A stretch of DNA of 64,000 nt from Neobacillus jeddahensis (GTDB taxonomy: Bacteria; Bacillota; Bacilli; Bacillales; Cytobacillaceae). Within the stretch, counting starts at the first letter, position 1; each line of letters opens with the position of its first letter. The stretch spans positions 24,319-88,318 of the forward strand of contig NZ_CCAS010000014.1 in NCBI RefSeq assembly GCF_000612625.1. Direction: 5' to 3'. Both the position numbers and the translations under genes were made by a program. The notes under the pieces were generated by a model. That model was not told where the DNA came from, did not search any database, and saw only the letters and a program-made list of their open reading frames with translations. This document shows, one piece after another, positions 1-7,685 of this stretch.

Positions 1-1
1 A

Positions 2-484
2 AAGGCAGGTAGTGGTCCACGGCACTTAGTTTTCCACCCAAATGGGAAATTTGCTTATATTATGACAGAATTTAGCTCTGAGGTCATCGTCCTACATTAT
101 CATAAGGAAGGCGGACATTTTACAGAACAACAGTATATTTCGACCATTCCAGCAGATTTTACCGAAAATAATCAAGGGAGTGCCATCCATATTTCGTCTG
201 ATGGACGTTTTGTTTATGCGGGAAATCGGGGACATAATAGTATTGCGGTGTTTGAGGTGAATGAAGAAACTGGCGAGCTACGTTTTGTCGAGCTTGTTTC
301 AACAGAGGGAGATTGGCCGAGGGATTTTGAGTTAGATCCAACCGAGAAGTTCATTATTGCTTCCAATCAGGAATCGGGTAATCTTGTATTATTTTCACGG
401 GATGGAGCAACAGGGAGATTGAAGCTGTTAAATTCGGATATATCCGTGCCATATCCGGTTTGTGTGAAGTTTTTGCATGTATAG
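2..484 (+). CDS. Lactonase family protein (6-phosphogluconolactonase-like), 5' end outside window
   Basis: The reading frame is open from base 2, so this is the C-terminal ~160 residues of a gene that starts before the window. The sequence shows repeated beta-propeller blade motifs such as GPRHLVFHPNGKFAY, SDGRFVYAGNRGHNSIAVF and PRDFELDPTEKFIIASNQ, which are typical of the seven-bladed lactonase family (YkgB/Pgl type, Pfam lactonase). Known members hydrolyse 6-phosphogluconolactone in the pentose phosphate pathway, but many homologues are uncharacterised. The gene ends at a strong hairpin and converges on the EPS region. The family is clear; the exact substrate is not. Confidence 0.85.
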   Translation, partial: KAGSGPRHLVFHPNGKFAYIMTEFSSEVIVLHYHKEGGHFTEQQYISTIPADFTENNQGSAIHISSDGRFVYAGNRGHNSIAVFEVNEETGELRFVELVSTEGDWPRDFELDPTEKFIIASNQESGNLVLFSRDGATGRLKLLNSDISVPYPVCVKFLHV

Positions 485-493
485 TCTCTACTT

Positions 494-526
494 AAAGCTG
501 ATTGGAATCGTTCCAATCAGCTTTTG
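494..526 (+). terminator. Rho-independent terminator of the lactonase gene
   Basis: A perfect 14-bp stem (494-507 pairs with 511-524) with a 3-base TCG loop is followed by a short T run. It starts 10 bases after the stop codon. Confidence 0.85.
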
Positions 527-625
527 TATTAGTTCATCAGCAATCGATCGGTTCCTTTCTCCCTTTTTCGACAACCTGGATTATATGATTTAGAAAAGCT
601 TACGTGGTGTCACAAATATTCTTAA

Positions 626-2029
626 TTAATTTTGGACATGTATCCCACTAGTGTTTATAAAATCATTATCTCTAACAGTTACATTTTTACTAGATTTTCT
701 TGTGGTATACACTGAATAACCAGCTATATTCTTAAAAGTATTTTTCTCGATATTTAGGCCATCCACTATATTGCCACTATAACTTTCTGTGATAACTCCC
801 TTGCTGTAATTCAGAAAAGAATTGCCTATTAAATTTGTATTCATTATATTTGTTTCATTCGCCCATAGATACGCCCCCCTTCCATCACCTGGACCTATAA
901 AAGTATTTCTTTTAAATTTTGTATCTTGTGAACCTGTTAGGATATTTATTCCATCACCCGATGTTGAAACAGAATTATCGGAAATAACCGTTCGTCTAGA
1001 ATTTCCTAAATATCCATCTATAACAAATCCAATGTCTGATTTAATTTTATTACGAAAAATTTGAAGGTCTTCATTTTTAAACCAAATATACATATTTTTT
1101 ACATCAAATTGGTTATCATGAATTTTAGTACCCTTAGTTTCCTTAATCATAAATTTTCCTTTTTTGCCCTTAACAGTGTTATTATAAAACTCTATTTTAT
1201 TATAAAAATTCCCTGCCCCTTTTGTCCCTTCAATTTGGATAGTATAGGTTTCACTTGCGTTTGTTTTAAATGTATTATTGTAAATTTTTGCGTCGTATAG
1301 ATTAACTTTTTCCCATGGTTCAAAATGTAAAGTTGGACGACCAACTTTAGACGTACTAATGTTATTAAAAATCTTGATATGGTTCACTTGTTCCACAACG
1401 ATATTTGAGCGGTGATTATCTTTTATTATATTATGCGATACAGTTATATAATTACTTGCTCGCGTTGATCCAGTTAAAGAGATTCCATCACCAACAGCAT
1501 TTCTCATTCGATTGTGGGTAATGATTACTTGATCACTATCCCAAACAAACACAGTATGCATATGTTCGATTCCATTTGTATGTTTTTTATAATTGCCATC
1601 AAAGGTAATATTTTTCAATTGTACATTTTTAACATTATTTATATTAACTAATCTTGTTTGTTTCTGATCATTCGCAGCATCTGAAAGTTTTAACGTAACT
1701 GTATCACGATTTTCTCCAACCAAACTCACATTTGATTTAACAAAAATCGGTTGTAAGATATAGTTTCCAGGAGGTACAAATACTTCTCCACCACCGTTTG
1801 AATTAACTTCATCTATTGCTTTTTGAAAGGCAGCCGTATCTTCTGTTCTTCCATCTCCTTTTGCTCCATAAACTTTTACATTTACAGTAAGGTTTGTTTG
1901 ATTAATCCATTTAGGATCTTTTGTAATCATCCCTTCTATGTTCGTATATATCAACTGTAAACTGATAAAACCCATGTAACCCCAAAATCCAAGAAGCACT
2001 AATTTCTCGGTAAAGGTGAACGACTTCAT
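626..2029 (-). CDS. Membrane-anchored right-handed beta-helix (pectate lyase-like) protein
   Basis: 467 aa. Residues ~9-28 are one hydrophobic segment that looks like an uncleaved signal anchor, so the rest should lie outside the cell. Residues ~50-90 carry the N-terminal signature of the pectate-lyase-3 family (VYGAKGDGRTEDTAAFQKAI, then GGGEVFVPPGNY). They are followed by about 350 residues of Asn-rich NosD/PbH1-type beta-helix coils. Family members are polysaccharide lyases, hydrolases or epimerases. The ribosome site AGGAGGTGAG precedes the ATG. The gene lies downstream of the EPS operon terminator, in the same direction, so it may have its own promoter in 2030-2175. Its position suggests trimming or modification of the EPS, but the substrate is unknown. 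Confidence 0.8.
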   Translation of the reverse strand: MKSFTFTEKLVLLGFWGYMGFISLQLIYTNIEGMITKDPKWINQTNLTVNVKVYGAKGDGRTEDTAAFQKAIDEVNSNGGGEVFVPPGNYILQPIFVKSNVSLVGENRDTVTLKLSDAANDQKQTRLVNINNVKNVQLKNITFDGNYKKHTNGIEHMHTVFVWDSDQVIITHNRMRNAVGDGISLTGSTRASNYITVSHNIIKDNHRSNIVVEQVNHIKIFNNISTSKVGRPTLHFEPWEKVNLYDAKIYNNTFKTNASETYTIQIEGTKGAGNFYNKIEFYNNTVKGKKGKFMIKETKGTKIHDNQFDVKNMYIWFKNEDLQIFRNKIKSDIGFVIDGYLGNSRRTVISDNSVSTSGDGINILTGSQDTKFKRNTFIGPGDGRGAYLWANETNIMNTNLIGNSFLNYSKGVITESYSGNIVDGLNIEKNTFKNIAGYSVYTTRKSSKNVTVRDNDFINTSGIHVQN

Positions 2030-2174
2030 TTTATTTGCTCACCTCCTGCTATTTTATGTAAAACAACAACTTAAACTTTACTGACATCTAAACTCAATAC
2101 AATTTTCTAGGTGCAAAGTTGAGTTATTAATCTAAATTATATCCGTTTACTTAAATTCGCTGAATAACTCTACT

Positions 2175-2217
2175 AAAAAAAGCTTCATCCATAAATAATC
2201 AAAATGGATGAAGCTTT
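2175..2217 (-). terminator. Terminator at the distal end of the EPS operon
   Basis: A perfect 14-bp stem (2179-2192 pairs with 2204-2217) is followed on the minus strand by a run of seven T. It lies about 40 bases past the FemAB-like gene and separates it from the beta-helix gene. Confidence 0.9.
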
Positions 2218-2255
2218 CAATTGTAAACTATATTCCGTTTCCAAATTACTGCTGA

Positions 2256-3059
2256 TTACATTATAAAATTTCTTTTCCATTTAAGGTATAATAACGTTTT
2301 ACATAGTTTTCCTATAAAACTAGTAGAATGGTATATTTTAAGATCATATCCCCGAATGGCACCAAGCTTTATCTTGAAGTCATTAATTCCTTCTCCTTCT
2401 TTACCACTTACAACTCCACCAAGATTATACCATCTAAAACCTTTTTGCTTTACGGTTTGTATATCTTTCCAATAGAGGTATTTGTTTGCCCTTCCTATTA
2501 ATTGTTTTTCATCACTCTTTATAAGCCGACTAGATACAGAATACATCCCATAGGATTGGCTGTTTTCCCGATCTAACAGCATACAATGGGCACACAGAAT
2601 ATTTTTTTGTTCATCAGAAATAGTGGTTATTAATAAAGATTGATTATTTCTAAGAGTAATAAGCTTTTCTAATACACATCTATCAATATTTTTTTCTTTT
2701 GCAAACGAATTAAATAATGCCGAGAAGTTAATAAGTTGTTCATCACTTGGATTGACATTTTCCGAATAAATCAATCCATCCTTTTCAGAAGCTCTCTTAA
2801 TCTCCCTCTTAAATGTTTTGTTAAAATTATTGTAAATATCCTGTTCATCCTTAGTTAAATCCAAAATAAAATTGGGAATGAGAATTTCAAAGGAGTTATT
2901 ATATTTATTCTTTTTAACTACAGGACCGTCTTGAGGATGCATCAAAAGTTGTGTATTAATGATAATATCCGCACTCTTTGCATTAATCTCTTCAAGTTTC
3001 CTTTTTCCATAAATCTCTATTACATTTAATAGATTCCTTTTGTAATTGATCGTTATCAT
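2256..3059 (-). CDS. FemAB-related GNAT acyl/aminoacyltransferase
   Basis: 267 aa, soluble. The C-terminal half has the pattern of the FemAB/FemX-like (BioF2-type) branch of the GNAT fold: a YGMYSVSSRL core strand, then NKYLYWKDIQTVKQKGFRWYNLGG, and GINDFKIKLGA near the end. FemAB enzymes move amino acids from aminoacyl-tRNA to lipid-linked peptidoglycan precursors, and relatives in polysaccharide clusters are mostly uncharacterised. It is shorter than classical FemX (~340-420 aa), so it probably has one main GNAT domain. It starts 34 bases after the next, larger GNAT gene ends, with GGGAAGG before the ATG, and ends the EPS operon. Its role in aminoacylating or acylating the EPS repeat unit is inferred. 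Confidence 0.7.
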   Translation of the reverse strand: MITINYKRNLLNVIEIYGKRKLEEINAKSADIIINTQLLMHPQDGPVVKKNKYNNSFEILIPNFILDLTKDEQDIYNNFNKTFKREIKRASEKDGLIYSENVNPSDEQLINFSALFNSFAKEKNIDRCVLEKLITLRNNQSLLITTISDEQKNILCAHCMLLDRENSQSYGMYSVSSRLIKSDEKQLIGRANKYLYWKDIQTVKQKGFRWYNLGGVVSGKEGEGINDFKIKLGAIRGYDLKIYHSTSFIGKLCKTLLYLKWKRNFIM

Positions 3060-3092
3060 TGAATTATTCTACCTTCCCACAAGTTTATGAAA

Positions 3093-4193
3093 TCAAACTA
3101 AAACAGAAATTGTTTTTTGCGGCTTATTACGATAGGCCGGAAAGAAATTTAGATCAGCTGATTCACCATAATACTTTTCCCATTTCTCTATCAACCAGTT
3201 ATAGGTTTGAGCGTTATGAACTTTCTTCCCAATATAAAAATGGAGAAGTCCATTAGGATTGAATCGGTACTTATATTGAAATAAAGAGTCCCTTCCTATA
3301 TGCCCTCCACCTAGATGGAACTTATTTAAACCCATTTGCTTTCCCCATAAGGCCATTTGATGAAGCAAATAAATATTTCCACCCAAATTTAAGAACTGTT
3401 TTTGGGAACACCCAAGATGGTAATGTAATGAATGACCATCATACATACATAAAGCCGCTCCAATCATCCTACCTTCAAAGTAAACTGAGCCAATTACGGA
3501 ATTATTAGATAGATCCGTTAACAAACTGATTAGATACTTTTCAGAAAAATAAGAATAGGCAGATGCATGTAACTTATCCATTGTTTCTTTATATAATTGA
3601 TAAAAATCGTTTACAATCTTACTAGCTTCTTCGCTTTGAAAAGTTTTGAAGGCTAGTTTATTTTTTAAAGCCTTATTGACGTTCCGTTTATGATTTTTAT
3701 GATATTGATTAAAGATTTCACTTTCGTCTTTTGTTAAATCTATAAATACCGTTTCTCTATCATAGGCAACATCCATATATCGGTCCATCCATTGATAATT
3801 TTGAAGCAGAGGATGAAAACGATTAAACTCACAAATAATATGTTCCTTTTGACAATACTCCTCAAATTCCTTTCTAAATTGTCTTAAATACTGATCATCA
3901 TCAATATTGCCTAAGGGACCTCCATATCCGTAGGAAGGTGTTATAATGTCATATAATTCGATATCCAGCTGTTCATCCTGAACAAAAGGCAATAAATCAA
4001 TCTTTCTCTTTAGAAAAACATAACCTACTTTATTCCCACTTTCGTCTTCATAAAAAAATAAATATGGAGCACCGTCCCCAAAACGCTGATACAGATTTGA
4101 ATAGGAAGGATGATAAAATATATCTGTTTTCGAAAGTTGATTTAGCCTTTCTTCCCATAGAGATTTCTGATTATAAGAAATTACCTCGTACAT
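3093..4193 (-). CDS. FemAB-like GNAT transferase (peptidoglycan-bridge enzyme family)
   Basis: 366 aa, soluble, the length of FemX-type enzymes. It looks like two tandem GNAT lobes: residues ~1-140 with YGYGGPLG, and ~150-330 with NQYHKNHKRNVNKALK, GAALCMYDGHSLHYHLGCS and KFHLGGGHIGRDSLFQYKYRFNP. The LGGG...FKxxF/YKYRFN ending is typical of FemAB-related proteins in polysaccharide clusters. It lies directly downstream of the ATP-grasp gene (11-base gap). Known FemABX use aminoacyl-tRNA; for this protein the donor and acceptor are unknown. A role in adding an amino acid or acyl group to an amino sugar of the EPS is inferred from context. Confidence 0.75.
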   Translation of the reverse strand: MYEVISYNQKSLWEERLNQLSKTDIFYHPSYSNLYQRFGDGAPYLFFYEDESGNKVGYVFLKRKIDLLPFVQDEQLDIELYDIITPSYGYGGPLGNIDDDQYLRQFRKEFEEYCQKEHIICEFNRFHPLLQNYQWMDRYMDVAYDRETVFIDLTKDESEIFNQYHKNHKRNVNKALKNKLAFKTFQSEEASKIVNDFYQLYKETMDKLHASAYSYFSEKYLISLLTDLSNNSVIGSVYFEGRMIGAALCMYDGHSLHYHLGCSQKQFLNLGGNIYLLHQMALWGKQMGLNKFHLGGGHIGRDSLFQYKYRFNPNGLLHFYIGKKVHNAQTYNWLIEKWEKYYGESADLNFFPAYRNKPQKTISVLV

Positions 4194-4204
4194 GCAATCC
4201 CCCC

Positions 4205-5212
4205 TTATTTAGACTCTTGTAAAGAATTCAGCATAAAAGACTTATCTAGTGAAGACAGCAGCATAACATCATCAAACTTTATCATGACTGATCCACTAGG
4301 GTAATGGCCAATATGGGTCTGATTTGATTTTCCTAATAAGTTATTAATAATGTTTCTCACAAAATTTTGACCAGCTTCATGTGCATGAGGATAGCCACCG
4401 CCAAATCTAGGATTTATTTCTGAAATGAAGTACCCTTTATCCGTTTTAAAACAATCAATATCAATTGGTCCGATTGGATTGAGTTGATTAACCAGCTCTT
4501 CTATTAATTGAATCAAATCCGGGTCATTAACCGAAACCGATTTGTCAGTTTCTCCCGCCCTCATTTTTATTTTCTTTTTACAAAAAATATTAGTCACACA
4601 GGCATTTAATAAATCCATATAGCAATCAATGCCAAATTCATCCCCCTCAATAAACGGCTGGGCAATTAATTCACCGGAATCTCGCCATACAGCTTGCAAT
4701 TCCTTAGTAGAATGGACGATTGAGATTCCAATACTAGCGCTGCCATTTTTAGGTTTTACTATAATCGGAAACTCTAGAAAACCAGTTTCAATATCTGATA
4801 GGATTTCAGCAAAATTTATATACGTGGGAATACCTGGTAGGCTGCGATCATTTAAAAATTGATAGGTACGATATTTGTCAAAGCAAATATCTACAACCTC
4901 TTTATTCGAAACAATTAATCTTATATTTTCTTTTTCAAAGTCTTCTTTATGTTCCGCCAGCACACTTAATTCAGGATCTATTAAACTCAATACTGCATCA
5001 ATCTTGTACTTTTGACATAATTGTTTTAGCTGCTGGATATACTCTGGATCAGTAATAGCTGGAATGATTTCAGCAAAATCCGCAAAATGTAATGCTGGGG
5101 CTGTTGCATCACAATCGACAGCAACAACTTTGCCTCCTATTTTACTTAATTCCACTTTAAAATATTTTATTAACTTTACTCTTCTACCAGCGCTGCAAAT
5201 TAAAATATTCAT
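4205..5212 (-). CDS. ATP-grasp ligase of the EPS region
   Basis: 335 aa from the chosen ATG. An upstream in-frame TTG at 5230 is possible, but the AGAGGG site sits correctly for 5212. The N-terminal pre-ATP-grasp fold (MNILICSAGRRVKLIKYF, then VVAVDCDATAPALHFAD) is followed by the ATP-grasp domain with FPIIVKPKNGSASIGI, IAQPFIEGDEFGIDCY and the metal-binding EINPRFGGGYPHAHEAG. It resembles CarB/PylC-like ATP-grasp enzymes, which form acyl-phosphates and couple them to amines. It is followed 11 bases later by two FemAB-like genes, suggesting a ligase-transferase pathway. The substrate cannot be read from sequence. Confidence 0.8.
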   Translation of the reverse strand: MNILICSAGRRVKLIKYFKVELSKIGGKVVAVDCDATAPALHFADFAEIIPAITDPEYIQQLKQLCQKYKIDAVLSLIDPELSVLAEHKEDFEKENIRLIVSNKEVVDICFDKYRTYQFLNDRSLPGIPTYINFAEILSDIETGFLEFPIIVKPKNGSASIGISIVHSTKELQAVWRDSGELIAQPFIEGDEFGIDCYMDLLNACVTNIFCKKKIKMRAGETDKSVSVNDPDLIQLIEELVNQLNPIGPIDIDCFKTDKGYFISEINPRFGGGYPHAHEAGQNFVRNIINNLLGKSNQTHIGHYPSGSVMIKFDDVMLLSSLDKSFMLNSLQESK

Positions 5213-5244
5213 TCTCATCCCTCTAATCAATTATTTAAAATGCA

Positions 5245-6171
5245 TCAACCATTTATTTTTATGCTTACATCAGGATTTCCACCAAACCCTACCTTATTTG
5301 AAAAATATTCAATGACAGCTTTATCGATATCTTCATCAAATTTTCTGGCAAAAAAATCATTTGATTCCTCTATTTGTTGAATATCTTTAAATGTCAGGCA
5401 CACAGGAGATCCTATATCCGTAAATTTCCCCCCCCATTTTAAAAATAAATAATTGTTCTTAACAACTTTAACTTTAAATGGCGAATTCATAATTAATGTG
5501 TGAAAAAACCATTCATCCGGGGCTAAAGTATTTTCAAAGAATCTATAATACCATTCATTTTTGTCTATAAATTCTATGATATATTTGGCGGCTTCAAGCG
5601 GAATCGTAAACCATTGTGAACCAGTAAAAAACATATATTCATTTGGCCACTGATTTTTATTGGGAAATAGATTGAATCCCTTTTGGTATAAATCGTGAAT
5701 GATTCTTCTGTAAATCCTAAATGGATGAGCTGAATTATAACGGCTTCTCGTCACTTTTGGCCAATTAATTTCCATTCCCACCAAATCTTTCTTCTTAATC
5801 TCTCTAAAACCCATAAATATTTTCCCACTATTTTCCGAAAGGAACCCCTTAAAACCATCTTTCACCAATAAATCCTGCCCGCTTCTTAAGCAAACATAAT
5901 CATAATTCTTTTTGGATGCCAATACCTCTCTCAATAACAAAATCGTTGCTGTAATTTGGCTAATATTCCCCCACTCACAGACAACACTATTCTCGAGTAC
6001 TTTAACATTAGAATGTTTCAAAATTTTGTGATAAATTTCTTTATAACTCCTTTTATCAATATGAACATATACATCTGCTTGATCATCTGATAAAAGTTGA
6101 TCGATAAACCTATTTACTTGTCTTGGGTTTTTATGAATCTGTAAAATAAATGCGGTACGGAGAGAATTCAT
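5245..6171 (-). CDS. GT14 family (core-2/I-branching type) glycosyltransferase, copy A
   Basis: 308 aa, soluble. The LRTAFILQIHKNPRQVNRFI start, the VYVHIDKR motif, CEWGNISQITATILLL, DYVCLRSGQDLLV, GSQWFTIP and PDEWFFHTLIMNSPF match the bacterial Branch/GT14 family, which in animals adds beta-1,6-GlcNAc branches. It is clearly a paralogue of the gene at 7686-8618; well over half of aligned positions agree by eye. The 186-base gap upstream contains a SinR-box cluster, so this gene may head a sub-operon with the ATP-grasp and GNAT genes. Sugar donor and linkage are unknown. Confidence 0.85.
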   Translation of the reverse strand: MNSLRTAFILQIHKNPRQVNRFIDQLLSDDQADVYVHIDKRSYKEIYHKILKHSNVKVLENSVVCEWGNISQITATILLLREVLASKKNYDYVCLRSGQDLLVKDGFKGFLSENSGKIFMGFREIKKKDLVGMEINWPKVTRSRYNSAHPFRIYRRIIHDLYQKGFNLFPNKNQWPNEYMFFTGSQWFTIPLEAAKYIIEFIDKNEWYYRFFENTLAPDEWFFHTLIMNSPFKVKVVKNNYLFLKWGGKFTDIGSPVCLTFKDIQQIEESNDFFARKFDEDIDKAVIEYFSNKVGFGGNPDVSIKING

Positions 6172-6205
6172 TTTATTATCTCCTTTAAAAAGTAAATTAA
6201 AATAC

Positions 6206-6221
6206 GTTCTTTAAAAAGAAC
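6206..6221. promoter_or_regulatory. Perfect palindrome of two SinR-type boxes
   Basis: The sequence GTTCTTTAAAAAGAAC is two GTTCTTT boxes head to head with AA between. GTTCTYT is the published SinR recognition box of B. subtilis. It lies in the gap upstream of the GT14 gene (start 6171). A third box lies at 6279-6285. Binding by the SinR-like protein encoded at 17256-17627 is inferred. Confidence 0.65.
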
Positions 6222-6278
6222 AATTTAAATAAAAAAATAATTAATCTGGCGTAAAATAGACTAACTACTTCAATTTTA

Positions 6279-6285
6279 GTTCTTT
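6279..6285. promoter_or_regulatory. Additional SinR-type box
   Basis: GTTCTTT on the plus strand, 58 bases from the palindromic pair at 6206-6221, in the same intergenic gap. Three boxes in 80 bases is far above the chance level for a 7-base word. Confidence 0.5.
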
Positions 6286-6357
6286 ATAATGGACAAATCA
6301 ACAGTCTTTCCCTAAATAAATGCATTTCCTAATAATTAACTATTAACACCGAGAAAA

Positions 6358-7611
6358 TTACTGAAATACATATAAATGCTCGTTAAAAAACTCTCTCAAA
6401 CTTTCCCTTCTCCGTACAATGTAAAATTCATTTTGATCTATCGCAATAATTCCCGGCCTTTCTTTAATAAACGGTGGATTAAAGACAATCGTGTATGCTC
6501 CCACATTTTCAAAAACAATATAATCATTTGGTTCTGGCAATTCTCCCTCTATATCATGGGCTAAGTAATCTTTTTCCATACAGGTATATCCGACGATGTT
6601 ATACCTGGCCGTTTGGTATTTATTATAGTTTTGCTTTATTAATTGCATCGGAAGATTTCGTTTATGCATAGTGGGCTTTATATTATGAACACTGCCATCA
6701 ATCAAAACAAAGTGTGTTTCTTGAACTTTTTTCCCTTCAATGACCTTAGCATAAAATGAAAATGTGTTGGCCACCATGGAGATTCCTGGTTCCAATATTA
6801 AATATGGCTGTCTTTCCCCCTCTTCAAATTCTGTATTCATAATTGAACAAACAGATTCAGCATAATCATCGAAGCTTGGCGTGTTTATGTTAAACGATGA
6901 TGGTATTTCCCCATATATCCCTCCACCGATATCAATATATTCAATGGTCTCTGTAAGATATTCTTTTGCTAATTTACATAGTCCTTTCGTAATTCTTGAA
7001 TAGGTTTCAACTTTCCTCTCACTTGTAGAAAAATGACCATGTAATCCAATTACTTTAATATTTTTGTATTCTTTAAGCTTATTTAATGCATACTCAAAAT
7101 TTCCGTTTGCAACACATATTCCAAATCTACTAACACCATATCCTTCTTGAAGAGTGCTTACCCCATTATCTGAGATAGTAAAGTTTACTCTCAATCCAAC
7201 CTTTACTTGTTTATTCTTGTTTTTTCGGCAGTAATTTTGAATAAAATCTATTTCATAAAGTGAATCAATGTTTAAAATGCTGCCCTGTTCCAAAGCTGTA
7301 TGAATATCATCCTCCGTTTTTAGAGGCCCATTAAAAATGATTCTGTTAGATTTCACCCCAATTTTAATGGCTAAATCATATTCTAATCTCGAAACCACTT
7401 CAGCATATGCTCCTAATTTATCCATCTCCTTACACATGAAAGGCAAATAATTGGTTTTATAGGAGTATCCAATAATAAACCTATTGTATCTGCTCCTGAA
7501 CGCATCATCTATTTTCTTATAGTTGCTCCTTACCTTCTCCACATCAAGCAGAAAAAAGGATGTTCCCATTTTTTGTTCAAGTTCCGCAATTTGTTGATAA
7601 CTTAGAACCAT
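6358..7611 (-). CDS. PLP-dependent decarboxylase-like protein (ornithine/diaminopimelate/arginine decarboxylase family 2)
   Basis: 417 aa from the ATG at 7611, which has GGGGTG at good spacing; a GTG at 7620 is the alternative. The TIM-barrel PLP domain shows the Schiff-base lysine in GYSYKTNY (about K52), LGAYAEVVSRLEYDLA, GLHGHFST, YIDIGGG and EPGISM. The C-terminal beta domain has GYTCMEKD with the conserved Cys and GAYTIVFN. The usual EPGR, whose Arg contacts the PLP phosphate in ornithine decarboxylase, reads EPGI here. Family members decarboxylate diaminopimelate, ornithine, arginine or carboxynorspermidine. Its place between two GT14 genes suggests it makes an amine or amino acid for EPS decoration. 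The substrate is unknown. Confidence 0.8.
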   Translation of the reverse strand: MVLSYQQIAELEQKMGTSFFLLDVEKVRSNYKKIDDAFRSRYNRFIIGYSYKTNYLPFMCKEMDKLGAYAEVVSRLEYDLAIKIGVKSNRIIFNGPLKTEDDIHTALEQGSILNIDSLYEIDFIQNYCRKNKNKQVKVGLRVNFTISDNGVSTLQEGYGVSRFGICVANGNFEYALNKLKEYKNIKVIGLHGHFSTSERKVETYSRITKGLCKLAKEYLTETIEYIDIGGGIYGEIPSSFNINTPSFDDYAESVCSIMNTEFEEGERQPYLILEPGISMVANTFSFYAKVIEGKKVQETHFVLIDGSVHNIKPTMHKRNLPMQLIKQNYNKYQTARYNIVGYTCMEKDYLAHDIEGELPEPNDYIVFENVGAYTIVFNPPFIKERPGIIAIDQNEFYIVRRRESLREFFNEHLYVFQ

Positions 7612-7685
7612 TCCAAACACCCCACAAATAAAAAAATAATTTTCTAGGTACTATGAAAAACTAGCTTCTTGTTATATTGTGAAGC

